Assembly (NCBI GenBank): GCA_002698425.1
Contig: NZXU01000052.1
Coordinates: 1-64,000, forward strand
Length of the DNA stretch: 64,000 bases
Direction of reading: 5' to 3'
DNA from: Ahrensia sp.
GTDB taxonomy: Bacteria > Pseudomonadota > Alphaproteobacteria > Rhizobiales > Rhizobiaceae
The first letter of the stretch is position 1. Each line of letters opens with the position of its first letter. The position numbers and the translations under genes are program-made. This document shows positions 28,301-34,888 of the stretch, one piece after another. The notes below the pieces were generated by a model. The model made no database searches. It was not told the DNA's origin and was given only the letters and a program-made list of their open reading frames with translations.

Positions 28301-28804
28301 GATCACGAACAGATCGGCGGGCTGAAATCCACGCAGATCGCCAAGCTGACCTATTTCCAGATCAAGGCCTTCGCCAGCGACCAGCTATCGGTGTTCACCA
28401 CGGCGCAAATCGGCGCCCTGAACGGATTGCAGGTCTCGGCGCTCGGGTCCGAGGCGGTTCCGCTGCTGTCGACCGGGCAGATCGCCGCTATAGACCCGAT
28501 GTCTGTCCCCGGCCTGACGACCGCGCAGATCGAGGCCTTCACGCCGATCCAGGCCGAGGCGCTGACCTCCGCCCAGGTCGCCAGGCTGACCTTCGCCCAG
28601 GTCGACGCCTTCGACGTCGAAGACCTCGCCGCCTTCTCGGCCGCGGATATCGCGTCGCTCACCCGCTCTGGCATAAACGGGCTGTCCGAGAGCGACATCA
28701 TGAGCCTGCGGCGCGAGCAGCTCGACGCTTTCACCGCCGAGCAGTATCAGGTGATGGATTCGCAAACGATCTGGGCGATCGCCGCCGCCTACGAGGCGGC
28801 GTAG
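25373..28804 (+). CDS. Octapeptide-repeat protein of unknown function (142 uninterrupted octads)
   Basis: Protein of 1143 residues: a 7-residue leader then exactly 142 octads with no insertion or deletion. The consensus is L-[ST]-x-x-Q-[IV]-[AG]-A, e.g. LSTDQIAA, LTPSQIGA, FTTSQVAR. Position 1 is L/F/I/M, position 6 I/V/L, and position 5 is Gln in about 85 octads. Octads lacking Gln recur in blocks every 17 octads (16-18, 33-35, 51-53, 67-70, 84-87, 101-104, 118-121, 135-138), giving a 136-residue super-period. No signal peptide, no cysteine, two tryptophans. Positions 2-5 ([ST]-P-[ED]-Q) look like helix N-cap boxes, so a compact solenoid is plausible. The start is GTG 25373; no nearby ATG exists. 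Similar LTTAQ-type octads occur in other alphaproteobacterial proteins, but I know no function. It converges with the GNAT gene 7 bases away. Confidence 0.85.
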   Translation: MTSVLSSLTTQQIRNLSTATVASWTPEDLAELTEQQISVLTASQVAAIETDGFAGMTTSQLAAIAPRSMVGLTLDQLSVLTPDEVSGLGTSQVASLGADQLTALTSEQTEAFTPEQVARLNSVQIAALDPEDIATFSTADIAAITTGAIRGLTADQIGVLSLDQFGALEPRQIAALRTTQISAITPSQLAAMSTAQIGALSPSQIGALSDEAFAALSPDQVASFGPRAIPGLSPERIAGFSTEQIQALTPSQIGYLNSRQVTALGTAHLASMSPEGVAAIATRAVPGFTAEQVASLSTEQFAALKPSQISAMRPFQFAAMTPSQIGSMDSAQLGILSATDMRALTTDAVAALSADQIAALNPGAFRGLGEDQIAVLATDRIEALTTTQLGRISPLQLAFFSTEQLAALSPEKISSLDPRAMVRLSPDAVAGLSLDQLAALKPSQVAQLRPDQVAALSVVQTESFTTSQMAVLSGSQLAALGLENIAALSEDQISAINPRSISSFSGHQIAALSNIQIAALSIMQVGALKMGQTDVLSAEAIETFSPAKIAAMNVSGVRGLSAEVFASLSPEQFAALTTGQIGGLRAHHMAALTPSGIEHFSTQQIAAFDAAQVAELGTETLAAFSTDQIAALSTRAVSGLTEAQIAALSADQAEAFTTSQVARFGATQTGALSTANFATFSAADLAAMSGAAIGALSVDSIASLTMDQIAVLKTTQVAALKPEQVAVLSMTQIDALTQGQIGALSANQVAAFSPETLAAMSAEQLGSLSVGAMSGLTPDQLASLDASQFEAFSDRQIGGLGAEQLNALGSTMLANFTADRIAAISVGAISGLSADALASFDGDRLAALRPAHIAALTAEQVAVLSPAQVEQLSTDQIAALSAEQLGAITTDAAGMLTAEQIAALKPSTVAGFTDAQIRNLSTIQFDALSASQIGALTATQVEAITAANLATLSPADIGAISDQAISGLTAASIAALDHEQIGGLKSTQIAKLTYFQIKAFASDQLSVFTTAQIGALNGLQVSALGSEAVPLLSTGQIAAIDPMSVPGLTTAQIEAFTPIQAEALTSAQVARLTFAQVDAFDVEDLAAFSAADIASLTRSGINGLSESDIMSLRREQLDAFTAEQYQVMDSQTIWAIAAAYEAA
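25394..28801 (+). repeat. Tandem octapeptide array with 17-octad super-repeat
   Basis: Octad n begins at residue 8n. Between octads 16 and 138 equivalent positions 17 octads apart share type. Examples: 28/45/62/79/96/113/130 (x-x-P/T-R/G-A-I-x-G), 26/43/60/77/94/111/128 (D or E at position 4, mostly no Gln), 21/38/55/89/106/123 (often K or R at position 2), 34/51/68/85/102/119/136 (S-[PA]-x-[DKR]-[IL]). The super-period is 136 residues or 408 bases. The first 15 octads follow the pattern only partly. Confidence 0.85.
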
Positions 28805-28811
28805 AGCGCTT

Positions 28812-30035
28812 TCAGGCCGATTTCTCCGCAGCGCCGGAGATGCGCTCGGCGATCGGCGCCAGCCGGGTGCGCAGGCCGAGCGGCGCGGCCTGCATCATCG
28901 ACTTGGCCGCCGGCCGGATCGAGCGGCTCCACACGGAGGCAAAGGCCTTGCCGCGCAAGGTCGGCTCCAGCCGGTAGGTCTTCAGGCTGGTCGACATGTT
29001 GGACCAGCCGGATTTGTAGGCCGCCGGCTCGCCGAGGAGGTCGTAGGCCTCGATGCCCTGTTCGAGGCACCAGCGAATGGCTTCCTCCAACTGCACCTTG
29101 CCCGGCGAATAGTCACGCAGTTCCCAGTCGAAGGAGCCGAGATAGGAATAGAAGCGCCCGTACCAGCGAAAACCGATCTCAACCGCGATCGGCCGTCCGT
29201 CGAGCGTGATCGCTGAGGCCAGCGCGCCATTGCCGGTTTCGGGATCATGCGGCAGCGCGCCGAGGAAGTCGGCGAAATCGGCGCGGTTGACGACGCGTGT
29301 CGGCCGGCCCGTTTCCTGCAGCCATATGCGCTTCATCTCGACGCCGGCCCGGACCAGTTCGCCGAAGCCCGCTTCGCCGCCATGCCTCACCACGTGCTCG
29401 ATCCGGCCGAGGCCGTCGAGCGCGTTGCGCTTGCGCTTGCGGCCCTTGCGCACCGACCGGGTAAGCTGGCGGTTGTAATCGTCGAAATCCTCGAACTGCG
29501 TCAGGTCCATCCAGGCGCTCTTGCCGGCGCACTCGATTTGGCCCGCGCCGTCGAAGGCCGAAGGCAGCTCCTCGCCGCCGGCCGGAACGTCGGCGAAACT
29601 GACGAGATCGGGATTTTCAGCGGCGACGAGCCGGGAAAGGCATTCCTCGATGGTCGCGCGCAGCGGCCCGTCGGCCTGCAAATCCGGGTCTACGATCATG
29701 TTGCCATACTGGCCATGCGGCATGGTGAGCGGCAGCATGCGGCGCACGGTCCAGGAGGAGCCGGTCAGCATCAACGGCCAGACGAGAACGAGCCGGTCGC
29801 GCGACCGGGCGGTGACGATGCGGATGCCGCAGGGGTCGGCGCCGTCCTGATTGAAACGGCACCATGTCGAGCACCAGTCGAAGCTCTGGAAATAGGTCAG
29901 CGGATCGGCGGCGCGCTGTTCGAGCGCGCGCCATTCTTCCTCCAGCGACGCCAGCCCGTCCGCGGACCGGAGGATGTCGACACGTATGCCGCCGGCGGGC
30001 CGGTTTTCGTCTGTCGTCGCGGCAGGCGGCGGCAT
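28812..30035 (-). CDS. GNAT-family acetyltransferase, CelD/BcsL-like
   Basis: Protein of 407 residues with the two-lobe GNAT layout of CelD/BcsL: LEEEWRALEQRAADPLTYFQSFDWCSTWCRF near the N-terminus and the acceptor lobe LDGRPIAVEIGFRWYGRFYSYLGSFDWELRDYSPGKVQLEEAIRWCLEQGIEAYDLLGEPAAYKSGWS in the C-terminal half. Members are linked to polysaccharide or cell-surface acylation, but targets are mostly unknown. The ATG at 30035 has AAGGA upstream. It starts 30 bases after the JmjC-like gene on the same strand, so they form an operon. It ends 7 bases from the convergent octad-repeat gene. Confidence 0.85.
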   Translation of the reverse strand: MPPPAATTDENRPAGGIRVDILRSADGLASLEEEWRALEQRAADPLTYFQSFDWCSTWCRFNQDGADPCGIRIVTARSRDRLVLVWPLMLTGSSWTVRRMLPLTMPHGQYGNMIVDPDLQADGPLRATIEECLSRLVAAENPDLVSFADVPAGGEELPSAFDGAGQIECAGKSAWMDLTQFEDFDDYNRQLTRSVRKGRKRKRNALDGLGRIEHVVRHGGEAGFGELVRAGVEMKRIWLQETGRPTRVVNRADFADFLGALPHDPETGNGALASAITLDGRPIAVEIGFRWYGRFYSYLGSFDWELRDYSPGKVQLEEAIRWCLEQGIEAYDLLGEPAAYKSGWSNMSTSLKTYRLEPTLRGKAFASVWSRSIRPAAKSMMQAAPLGLRTRLAPIAERISGAAEKSA

Positions 30036-30065
30036 GGATGTTTCCTTGTTCGCGTCCGCGCCGGG

Positions 30066-31007
30066 TTACTTGGCCAGTTCGAAGGTGTCGATGTCCGAGA
30101 AGCCGCCGGGCGCCTTCGGGTCGACCCTGAAGTCGATCTTGAACGCCATCTTGTTCTTCTTGCGGAAACCCAGCTGGCGGTGCAGGCCGGCGATCGCGAG
30201 CTTGGCCCAAAGCGCCGGCCCGGAGGGCGTGATCGACGGGGTGATGCCCAGATTGCGGCGCAGGATGCCGTTCGCATAGACATTCGCATAGTGGTTGCGC
30301 AGCGGCGCGGTCCAGTGCTCCGTCGTGAAGGAGACGTTGACGCAATCGCCGTTGACGACGCGATGCGGCGAGTGAATCGGCCAGTGCAGCATCTCGCCGG
30401 CCTTCAGGTCGACGATCTCGGCATAGTCGTCGAACCAGGGCTCATAGGGCGTGTCCTGCTCGTCCGCCTCGTTGAGGACGATCTTCTCCATCGCCTCGGG
30501 ATGAAGGAAGGGCGCGGAATTGGGATACATGTAGACCCGCTTGGAGCCGCGCAACTGCCAGAGCGACTGGCCGGGAATATCGCAATGGTAATAGACCTGC
30601 ACCTTCGGCGAGGAGATCAGGATGCTCATCTTGCGCTTGAAGGTCTCGAGGCCCGGAACATGCTCCTCGAACTCGCCATAGAGCTGGTCGAGCACCTCGC
30701 GATAGGCGGGATCGAGCTCGGCCACCTGCTGGATCAGCACCCAGATATTGCCGTTGCGGACGGCGTCCATGACCTCGCGTCCTGACGCACCGGCAAAATC
30801 GCCCTCGCGCCATGTGCCGGGCGCATGGCGGTCCGTGTTCATCGTGTTGACGTGATAATATTCGCGCGGAACGCGGTCGATCAGGCCGGCCAGCGCATCG
30901 TCCGAGAAAAGCGGCGATTCATGCAGGCGGTGCTGCAGGTGCACGATATGCTTGCCGTACAGCGCGGAGTGTTTGGGTTCCCAGTTCGTAATAATGGATT
31001 GGGCCAA
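30066..31007 (-). CDS. JmjC/cupin-like oxygenase-fold protein
   Basis: Protein of 313 residues with a double-stranded beta-helix region: VQVYYHCDIPGQSLWQLRGSKRVYMYPN, then GEMLHWPIHSPHRVVNGDCVNVSFTTEHW. The HxD pair (H-C-D) and the distal His resemble the iron ligands of JmjC-type Fe(II)/2-oxoglutarate hydroxylases. Basic residues follow at the C-terminus. The start is TTG at 31007: GGAGG (31016-31020) lies 8 bases upstream and MAQSIITNWEPKHSALY reads well. It is first gene of an operon with the CelD-like GNAT. The substrate is unknown; protein hydroxylation is possible. Confidence 0.8.
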   Translation of the reverse strand: MAQSIITNWEPKHSALYGKHIVHLQHRLHESPLFSDDALAGLIDRVPREYYHVNTMNTDRHAPGTWREGDFAGASGREVMDAVRNGNIWVLIQQVAELDPAYREVLDQLYGEFEEHVPGLETFKRKMSILISSPKVQVYYHCDIPGQSLWQLRGSKRVYMYPNSAPFLHPEAMEKIVLNEADEQDTPYEPWFDDYAEIVDLKAGEMLHWPIHSPHRVVNGDCVNVSFTTEHWTAPLRNHYANVYANGILRRNLGITPSITPSGPALWAKLAIAGLHRQLGFRKKNKMAFKIDFRVDPKAPGGFSDIDTFELAK

Positions 31008-31497
31008 CGGTTTGTCCTCCGGGGTGGTGATCGATCGAATGCAAGCAGACCGGGCTTTGTCGGCCGGACGGAAAAGTATTTCTCCGTCTAAATCGTCCTG
31101 CTTTCAATTTCATAAATCCCGGGAAGGCGCTTTAATTCAAGCCGATTTCCGATCTAGCCTTAAGGCGTTTATTTAATATTTAAAATTTTAGCGATTTAAC
31201 ATCGCGCAATGCTGCGGGAACGTGACGTAGGGGTACCGCGAATGTTTGCCTGATGAGGGACGCAAAGCGGCAAGATCTTTGATCAAAAGGTAAAATACAA
31301 CGCTTCGCGCCGTTATTGCGGCGCGATTCCAACGCTCATGACAACGGTTGCTCGCGAAAGGCCGGCCCGCAACGGCGTGACCGGCATTACCGAACTGTAT
31401 CATCCGGGGAGAAACGGACCGCCAAATCGGTGGCCGGTTCGCCGTTGTTCCGAAAACGCGCGGTCCGGGACCGCAGGACAACACAGGAGCACACACC
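31008..31497. other. Intergenic region, divergent promoters
   Basis: 490 bases between the JmjC-like operon and the lipoprotein-like gene, AT-rich around 31150-31200. It must carry two divergent promoters, but I could not identify boxes with confidence. No gene seen. Confidence 0.5.
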
Positions 31498-31857
31498 ATG
31501 CAGATCAAGACCCTCTTCGCAGGCGCCGCCCTCTCGCTGATCGCGAGCCTCGCCGCCGCGGCCCCCGCCGGCCTCTCGAACGGCGTTCTCGCCGACGGCA
31601 AGGGCATGACCCTCTACACATTCGATAACGACAGCACTGGCGTCAGCAATTGCTATGGCGGCTGCGCCTCAAGCTGGCCGCCCTTCATCGCCAAGGCCGG
31701 GGCCGGGACCGACGGCGATTTCACCCTGGTCACCCGCAAGGACGGCTCCGCGCAGTGGGCCTACAAGGGCATGCCGCTCTACTACTGGGCCGGCGACAAG
31801 AAGCCGGGCGACACCCGTGGCGACGGCGTCGGCGGCGTCTGGCACGTCGTGAAGTAA
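31498..31857 (+). CDS. Secreted protein with Yx(F/W/Y)xxD repeats (COG4315-like)
   Basis: Protein of 119 residues with a signal peptide (MQIKTLFAGAALSLIASLAAAAP). The mature part contains the duplicated motif: TLYTFDNDSTGVSNCYGGCASSWPPF and MPLYYWAGDKKPGDTRGDGVGGVWHVV. This is the small family of periplasmic or lipobox proteins with Yx(F/W/Y)xxD motifs; this member lacks a lipobox cysteine. Two cysteines (CYGGC) could be redox-active or bind metal. GGAG precedes the start. Function unknown. Confidence 0.85.
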   Translation: MQIKTLFAGAALSLIASLAAAAPAGLSNGVLADGKGMTLYTFDNDSTGVSNCYGGCASSWPPFIAKAGAGTDGDFTLVTRKDGSAQWAYKGMPLYYWAGDKKPGDTRGDGVGGVWHVVK

Positions 31858-31905
31858 ACCGCGACCCGGGGCCGAATTGGTCCATCGCACGGCCCCGAAG
31901 AGCAA

Positions 31906-31934
31906 GGCCCGCGCCCTGGCGCCGGGCTTTGTTT
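31906..31934 (+). terminator. Probable rho-independent terminator
   Basis: GCCCGCGCC pairs with GGCGCCGGGC across a short loop with one bulge, followed by TTTGTTTC. It lies between the Yx(FWY)xxD gene and the DUF1127 gene. Confidence 0.6.
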
Positions 31935-31969
31935 CTTCCGGCCGGAAAATCTCCGAAAGGACAAGGACA

Positions 31970-32239
31970 ATGATCCAACTCGCAACAGAAACAACCCATG
32001 GCGAACTCGGCGGCGTCCGCCTCGCCGGCCTTCGCACATGGCTTTTCCATTTCAGGCGCCGCCGCGCGTTCAACCGCATGCTGGCCCTCGACGACCGCAT
32101 GCTCGAGGACATCGGTGTGCTGCGCGCGGAAGTCGAATTCGCCAGCCGCCTCCCGCTCGCCGTCAACGCCGCGATCGAACTGCGCCGCATCGCCCACCGG
32201 CGCCGCGCTCGGGAAAGGGGGTTTTCGTTCCGGTACTGA
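31970..32239 (+). CDS. DUF1127 domain-containing small protein
   Basis: Basic protein of 89 residues. The DUF1127 signature FHFRRRRAFNRMLALDDRMLEDIGVLRAEVEFA is near-complete. Such small arginine-rich proteins are widespread in Hyphomicrobiales and have been linked to phosphate, nutrient and RNA-related stress adaptation. The ATG at 31970 is preceded by AAAGGACAAGG. The frame is open upstream, but the family length fits this start. Confidence 0.85.
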   Translation: MIQLATETTHGELGGVRLAGLRTWLFHFRRRRAFNRMLALDDRMLEDIGVLRAEVEFASRLPLAVNAAIELRRIAHRRRARERGFSFRY

Positions 32240-32354
32240 GGGGGCGCGGTTGTCGCGCCAGGCGGGACTATCCGCGAAGGCGCGGCTATCGGGCCTTGCG
32301 TCCGCCCCAATTTCTCCCTAGCTGACACGCCAGGCCTAGCGGGAGCGCATATCC

Positions 32355-32618
32355 ATGGCAGTCAACCGGTTTCTCGGCGACACGGTCGCCCGGACGATCA
32401 TCAAGCTGATCGTTGTGTCGATCCTTGTCGGCATGGCGATGAATGTGTTCGGCGTCTATCCGCTCGACATCTTCTATGCGTTCCGCGATTTCATCGTGAA
32501 CCTGTGGGAAAAGGGCTGGGCCGCGCTCGGACGCTTCGGCGACTGGCTGATCCTCGGCGCCATGGTCGTCGTGCCGGTGTTCCTCTTGCTGCGCGTCCTC
32601 AACTACAGGCGCGGCTGA
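32355..32618 (+). CDS. DUF6460 domain-containing small membrane protein
   Basis: Membrane protein of 87 residues: NRFLGDTVARTIIKLIVVSILVGMAMNVFGVYPLDIFYAFRDFI, then WLILGAMVVVPVFLLLRVL. Two transmembrane helices are evident. It matches the small DUF6460 family of alphaproteobacteria, of unknown role. Its stop shares one base with the CAP gene start (TGATG), so the pair is translationally coupled. Confidence 0.82.
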   Translation: MAVNRFLGDTVARTIIKLIVVSILVGMAMNVFGVYPLDIFYAFRDFIVNLWEKGWAALGRFGDWLILGAMVVVPVFLLLRVLNYRRG

Positions 32619-33085
32619 TGATCCGGCGGCGTGTCGTCATTCTCGGGGCGCTGTCCTCGGGGCTGCTTGCCGGCTGCACGACGTCGAGCCTGCTCGACCT
32701 GTCGATCGGCGCCGGCGAAAGCGAAATCGTCACCGGCGAGACGCTGGGCAGCGTCAACCGGCTGCGCGTCGGGGCGGGCCTGCCGCGGCTTTCCGCCGAC
32801 CGCAATCTCGGCCGCCAGGCGGAGGCGCATGCGCAATACATGGCCCGCAAGGGCCGCATGTCGCACGACCATTTCGAAAAGCGCATGCGCAAATGGAAGG
32901 TCGACCTGCCCGCGGCGGAGAATGTCTCCGAGGGCCAGCACGATATCGCCGGCATGTTCGAGGCCTTCGCCACCTCGCCGAAGCACCGCGAGAACATGCT
33001 GGTCGGCAAGTTCCGCAAGCTCGGCGTCGCTGTCGCCTCCAACAGCGAGGGCCGCAGGTTCTGGGTGATGGGGCTTTCGGGCTAA
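32618..33085 (+). CDS. CAP (SCP/PR1) domain lipoprotein
   Basis: Protein of 155 residues with a lipoprotein signal peptide (RRRVVILGALSSGLLAGC; lipobox LLAGC). The CAP fold is seen in VNRLRVGAGLPRLSADRNLGRQAEAHAQYMARKGRMSHD, AENVSEG and FATSPKHRENMLVGKFRKLGVAVA. The conserved His of the CAP cavity is in SHDHF, and the second in SPKHREN. Bacterial CAP proteins sit in the periplasm or envelope; their activity is uncertain. Its 3' end overlaps the convergent HDAC-like gene by four bases. Confidence 0.88.
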   Translation: MIRRRVVILGALSSGLLAGCTTSSLLDLSIGAGESEIVTGETLGSVNRLRVGAGLPRLSADRNLGRQAEAHAQYMARKGRMSHDHFEKRMRKWKVDLPAAENVSEGQHDIAGMFEAFATSPKHRENMLVGKFRKLGVAVASNSEGRRFWVMGLSG

Positions 33086-33987
33086 AACACGAACTCGGCT
33101 GCCACGCGGTGCAGGATGACGTGCCTAAGCGCGATCGCCTCGATGTCCTTCGAATAGCCGCCGCCGATGACGCCGCAGACCGGGATGCCGCGCTGTCGGA
33201 AATGGGAAAACACCATGCGCTCGCGCTGCTCGATACCGTGATCGGTGAGGGACAGGCGTCCGAGCCGGTCGTCGCGATGCACGTCGACGCCGGCATTGTA
33301 GAAGACGATGTCCGGAGTGATCCTGTCGCGCAGTTCCTCCAGCACCAGCGCCAGCGTCTTGCAATAGGCGAGATCCTCCATGCCGTCGGGCAGGCCGAGA
33401 TCGTAGTCGGAGGTCTGCTTCACATGCGGGTAGTTGCGTTCCGCATGCACGGAGGCGGTGAAGACGCGAATGTCGTCTGAAAAGATTTCGGCGGTGCCGT
33501 CGCCCTGGTGGACGTCGAGATCCAGCACCAGCGCGTTTCCGATCTCCCCGTCGGCCAGCAGCACATGCGCCGCCACGCCGACATCGTTGAAGGTGCAGAA
33601 GCCCGCGCCCTGCATGCGGCCGGCATGGTGGCTGCCGCCGGCCGTGTTGCAGGCAACGCCATGCTCCAGCGCCAGCCGCGCCGCCATGACCGTGCCGGCC
33701 GTCGCGCATTGGGCCCGCAGCGCGGTCTTCTCGGTCACGTCGAAGCCGATCGCCTTCTCGATGTCGCGCGGCACGTCGAAGCCATAGACCTGGTCCACAT
33801 AGGCCGGGTCGTGCGCCAGCTTCACCCAGGCGGCGGGGGCGGGCGCCGGCACGTGGAAATCGCCGGGCCCGGCCAGCCCCTCGCGCATGATCGCCTCGGC
33901 CAGCAGCCGGTATTTCGACATCGGAAAGCGGTAGTCGGGCGAAAATTTCGCGTCATAGGCGGGATTGTGGACGATTGGCAGGCGCAT
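33082..33987 (-). CDS. Histone deacetylase-like (acetoin utilisation/APAH-type) amidohydrolase
   Basis: Zinc-dependent deacetylase-fold protein of 301 residues. Motifs: MRLPIVHNPAYDAKFSPDYRFPMSKYRLL, CNTAGGSHHAGRMQGAGFCTFND (the tandem His of the charge relay), LVLDLDVHQGDGTAEIF (Asp and His zinc ligands), and FYNAGVDVHRDDRLGRL (third ligand region), then GVIGGGYSKD. Bacterial members deacetylate small acetylated amines or proteins. The true ATG is at 33987; the longer open frame upstream is not supported. Confidence 0.9.
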   Translation of the reverse strand: MRLPIVHNPAYDAKFSPDYRFPMSKYRLLAEAIMREGLAGPGDFHVPAPAPAAWVKLAHDPAYVDQVYGFDVPRDIEKAIGFDVTEKTALRAQCATAGTVMAARLALEHGVACNTAGGSHHAGRMQGAGFCTFNDVGVAAHVLLADGEIGNALVLDLDVHQGDGTAEIFSDDIRVFTASVHAERNYPHVKQTSDYDLGLPDGMEDLAYCKTLALVLEELRDRITPDIVFYNAGVDVHRDDRLGRLSLTDHGIEQRERMVFSHFRQRGIPVCGVIGGGYSKDIEAIALRHVILHRVAAEFVF

Positions 33988-34062
33988 GCGCGAGTGACCT
34001 ATTGTATTCTTTCGCAAAAGCAACCAAGCCAAATGGGCAGGAAAAGCGGAGGAGATGTATAC

Positions 34063-34785
34063 ATGAAGGTTCTCATCACGGGCGCGAGCGGCGGCATCGG
34101 TTTCGCCACGGCGTGCGAATTGGCGCATCGCGGCCATCAGGTCATAGCCGGGGTGCTCAATGAAAGCGAACGCGGCGTCTATGAGGCCGTCCCGGGCGTC
34201 GAGACGATGCTTCTCGACATCACGAAGGCCGAGGACCGGACCGCCGCCGCCGCGCATGAGCCCGACGTGCTGATCAACAATGCCGCCGTCGGCATGATCG
34301 GCCCGCTGGCGCTGTTTCCCATGGACCGCGTCCGCGCGCTGTTCGAGGTCAATGTCTTCGCGACGCTTCAGATGACGCAGGCGATGATCCCCGCGATGGT
34401 GGCGCGCGGCTCCGGCCGCATCGTCATCGTATCGTCCGTCGCGGGCATTCGCGCCTCGGCCATGGCCGGTCCCTATGCGATGAGCAAGCATGCGCTGCAG
34501 GCGATGGGTTCCAGCCTGCGCATGGAGCTGGCGCCGCAGGGCGTCGACGTGGTGCTCGCCAATCCGGGCGCCTACGGCACCGGCTTCAACGACCGCATGG
34601 TCGCCTCGGTGCGCGAATGGCTGAAGCCGGAGGATGCCGGCCCCTACGAGCCCTTCATCGAGCGCATGGCCGGGATCATCACCGTCGACCAGATGGACCC
34701 CGCCGAGGCCGGCCCGCACATGGCCGATCTCTGCGAGGCGAAGGAAACCGAACTGGTCAACCCGATCCCGCCCGGCCTGTTCTGA
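34063..34785 (+). CDS. Short-chain dehydrogenase/reductase (SDR)
   Basis: Classical SDR of 240 residues. Cofactor motif LITGASGGIGFATA near the N-terminus, NNAAVG, catalytic Ser in IVIVSSVAGIRAS, and YAMSK for the Tyr/Lys pair. It is an NAD(P)-dependent oxidoreductase with unknown substrate. GGAGGAG at 34048-34054 lies just upstream of the ATG at 34063, deciding the start within a longer open frame. It diverges from the HDAC-like gene. Confidence 0.92.
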   Translation: MKVLITGASGGIGFATACELAHRGHQVIAGVLNESERGVYEAVPGVETMLLDITKAEDRTAAAAHEPDVLINNAAVGMIGPLALFPMDRVRALFEVNVFATLQMTQAMIPAMVARGSGRIVIVSSVAGIRASAMAGPYAMSKHALQAMGSSLRMELAPQGVDVVLANPGAYGTGFNDRMVASVREWLKPEDAGPYEPFIERMAGIITVDQMDPAEAGPHMADLCEAKETELVNPIPPGLF

Positions 34786-34888
34786 TCGCGGTTCCGATCG
34801 CCCGGGGCCGAGGATTGCGGCGGCTTGCGTTCGGGGCTAACTAGGGTCTCCGTCCCGCCCTTGCGGCCCGACCTCCCGGGATCGATCC

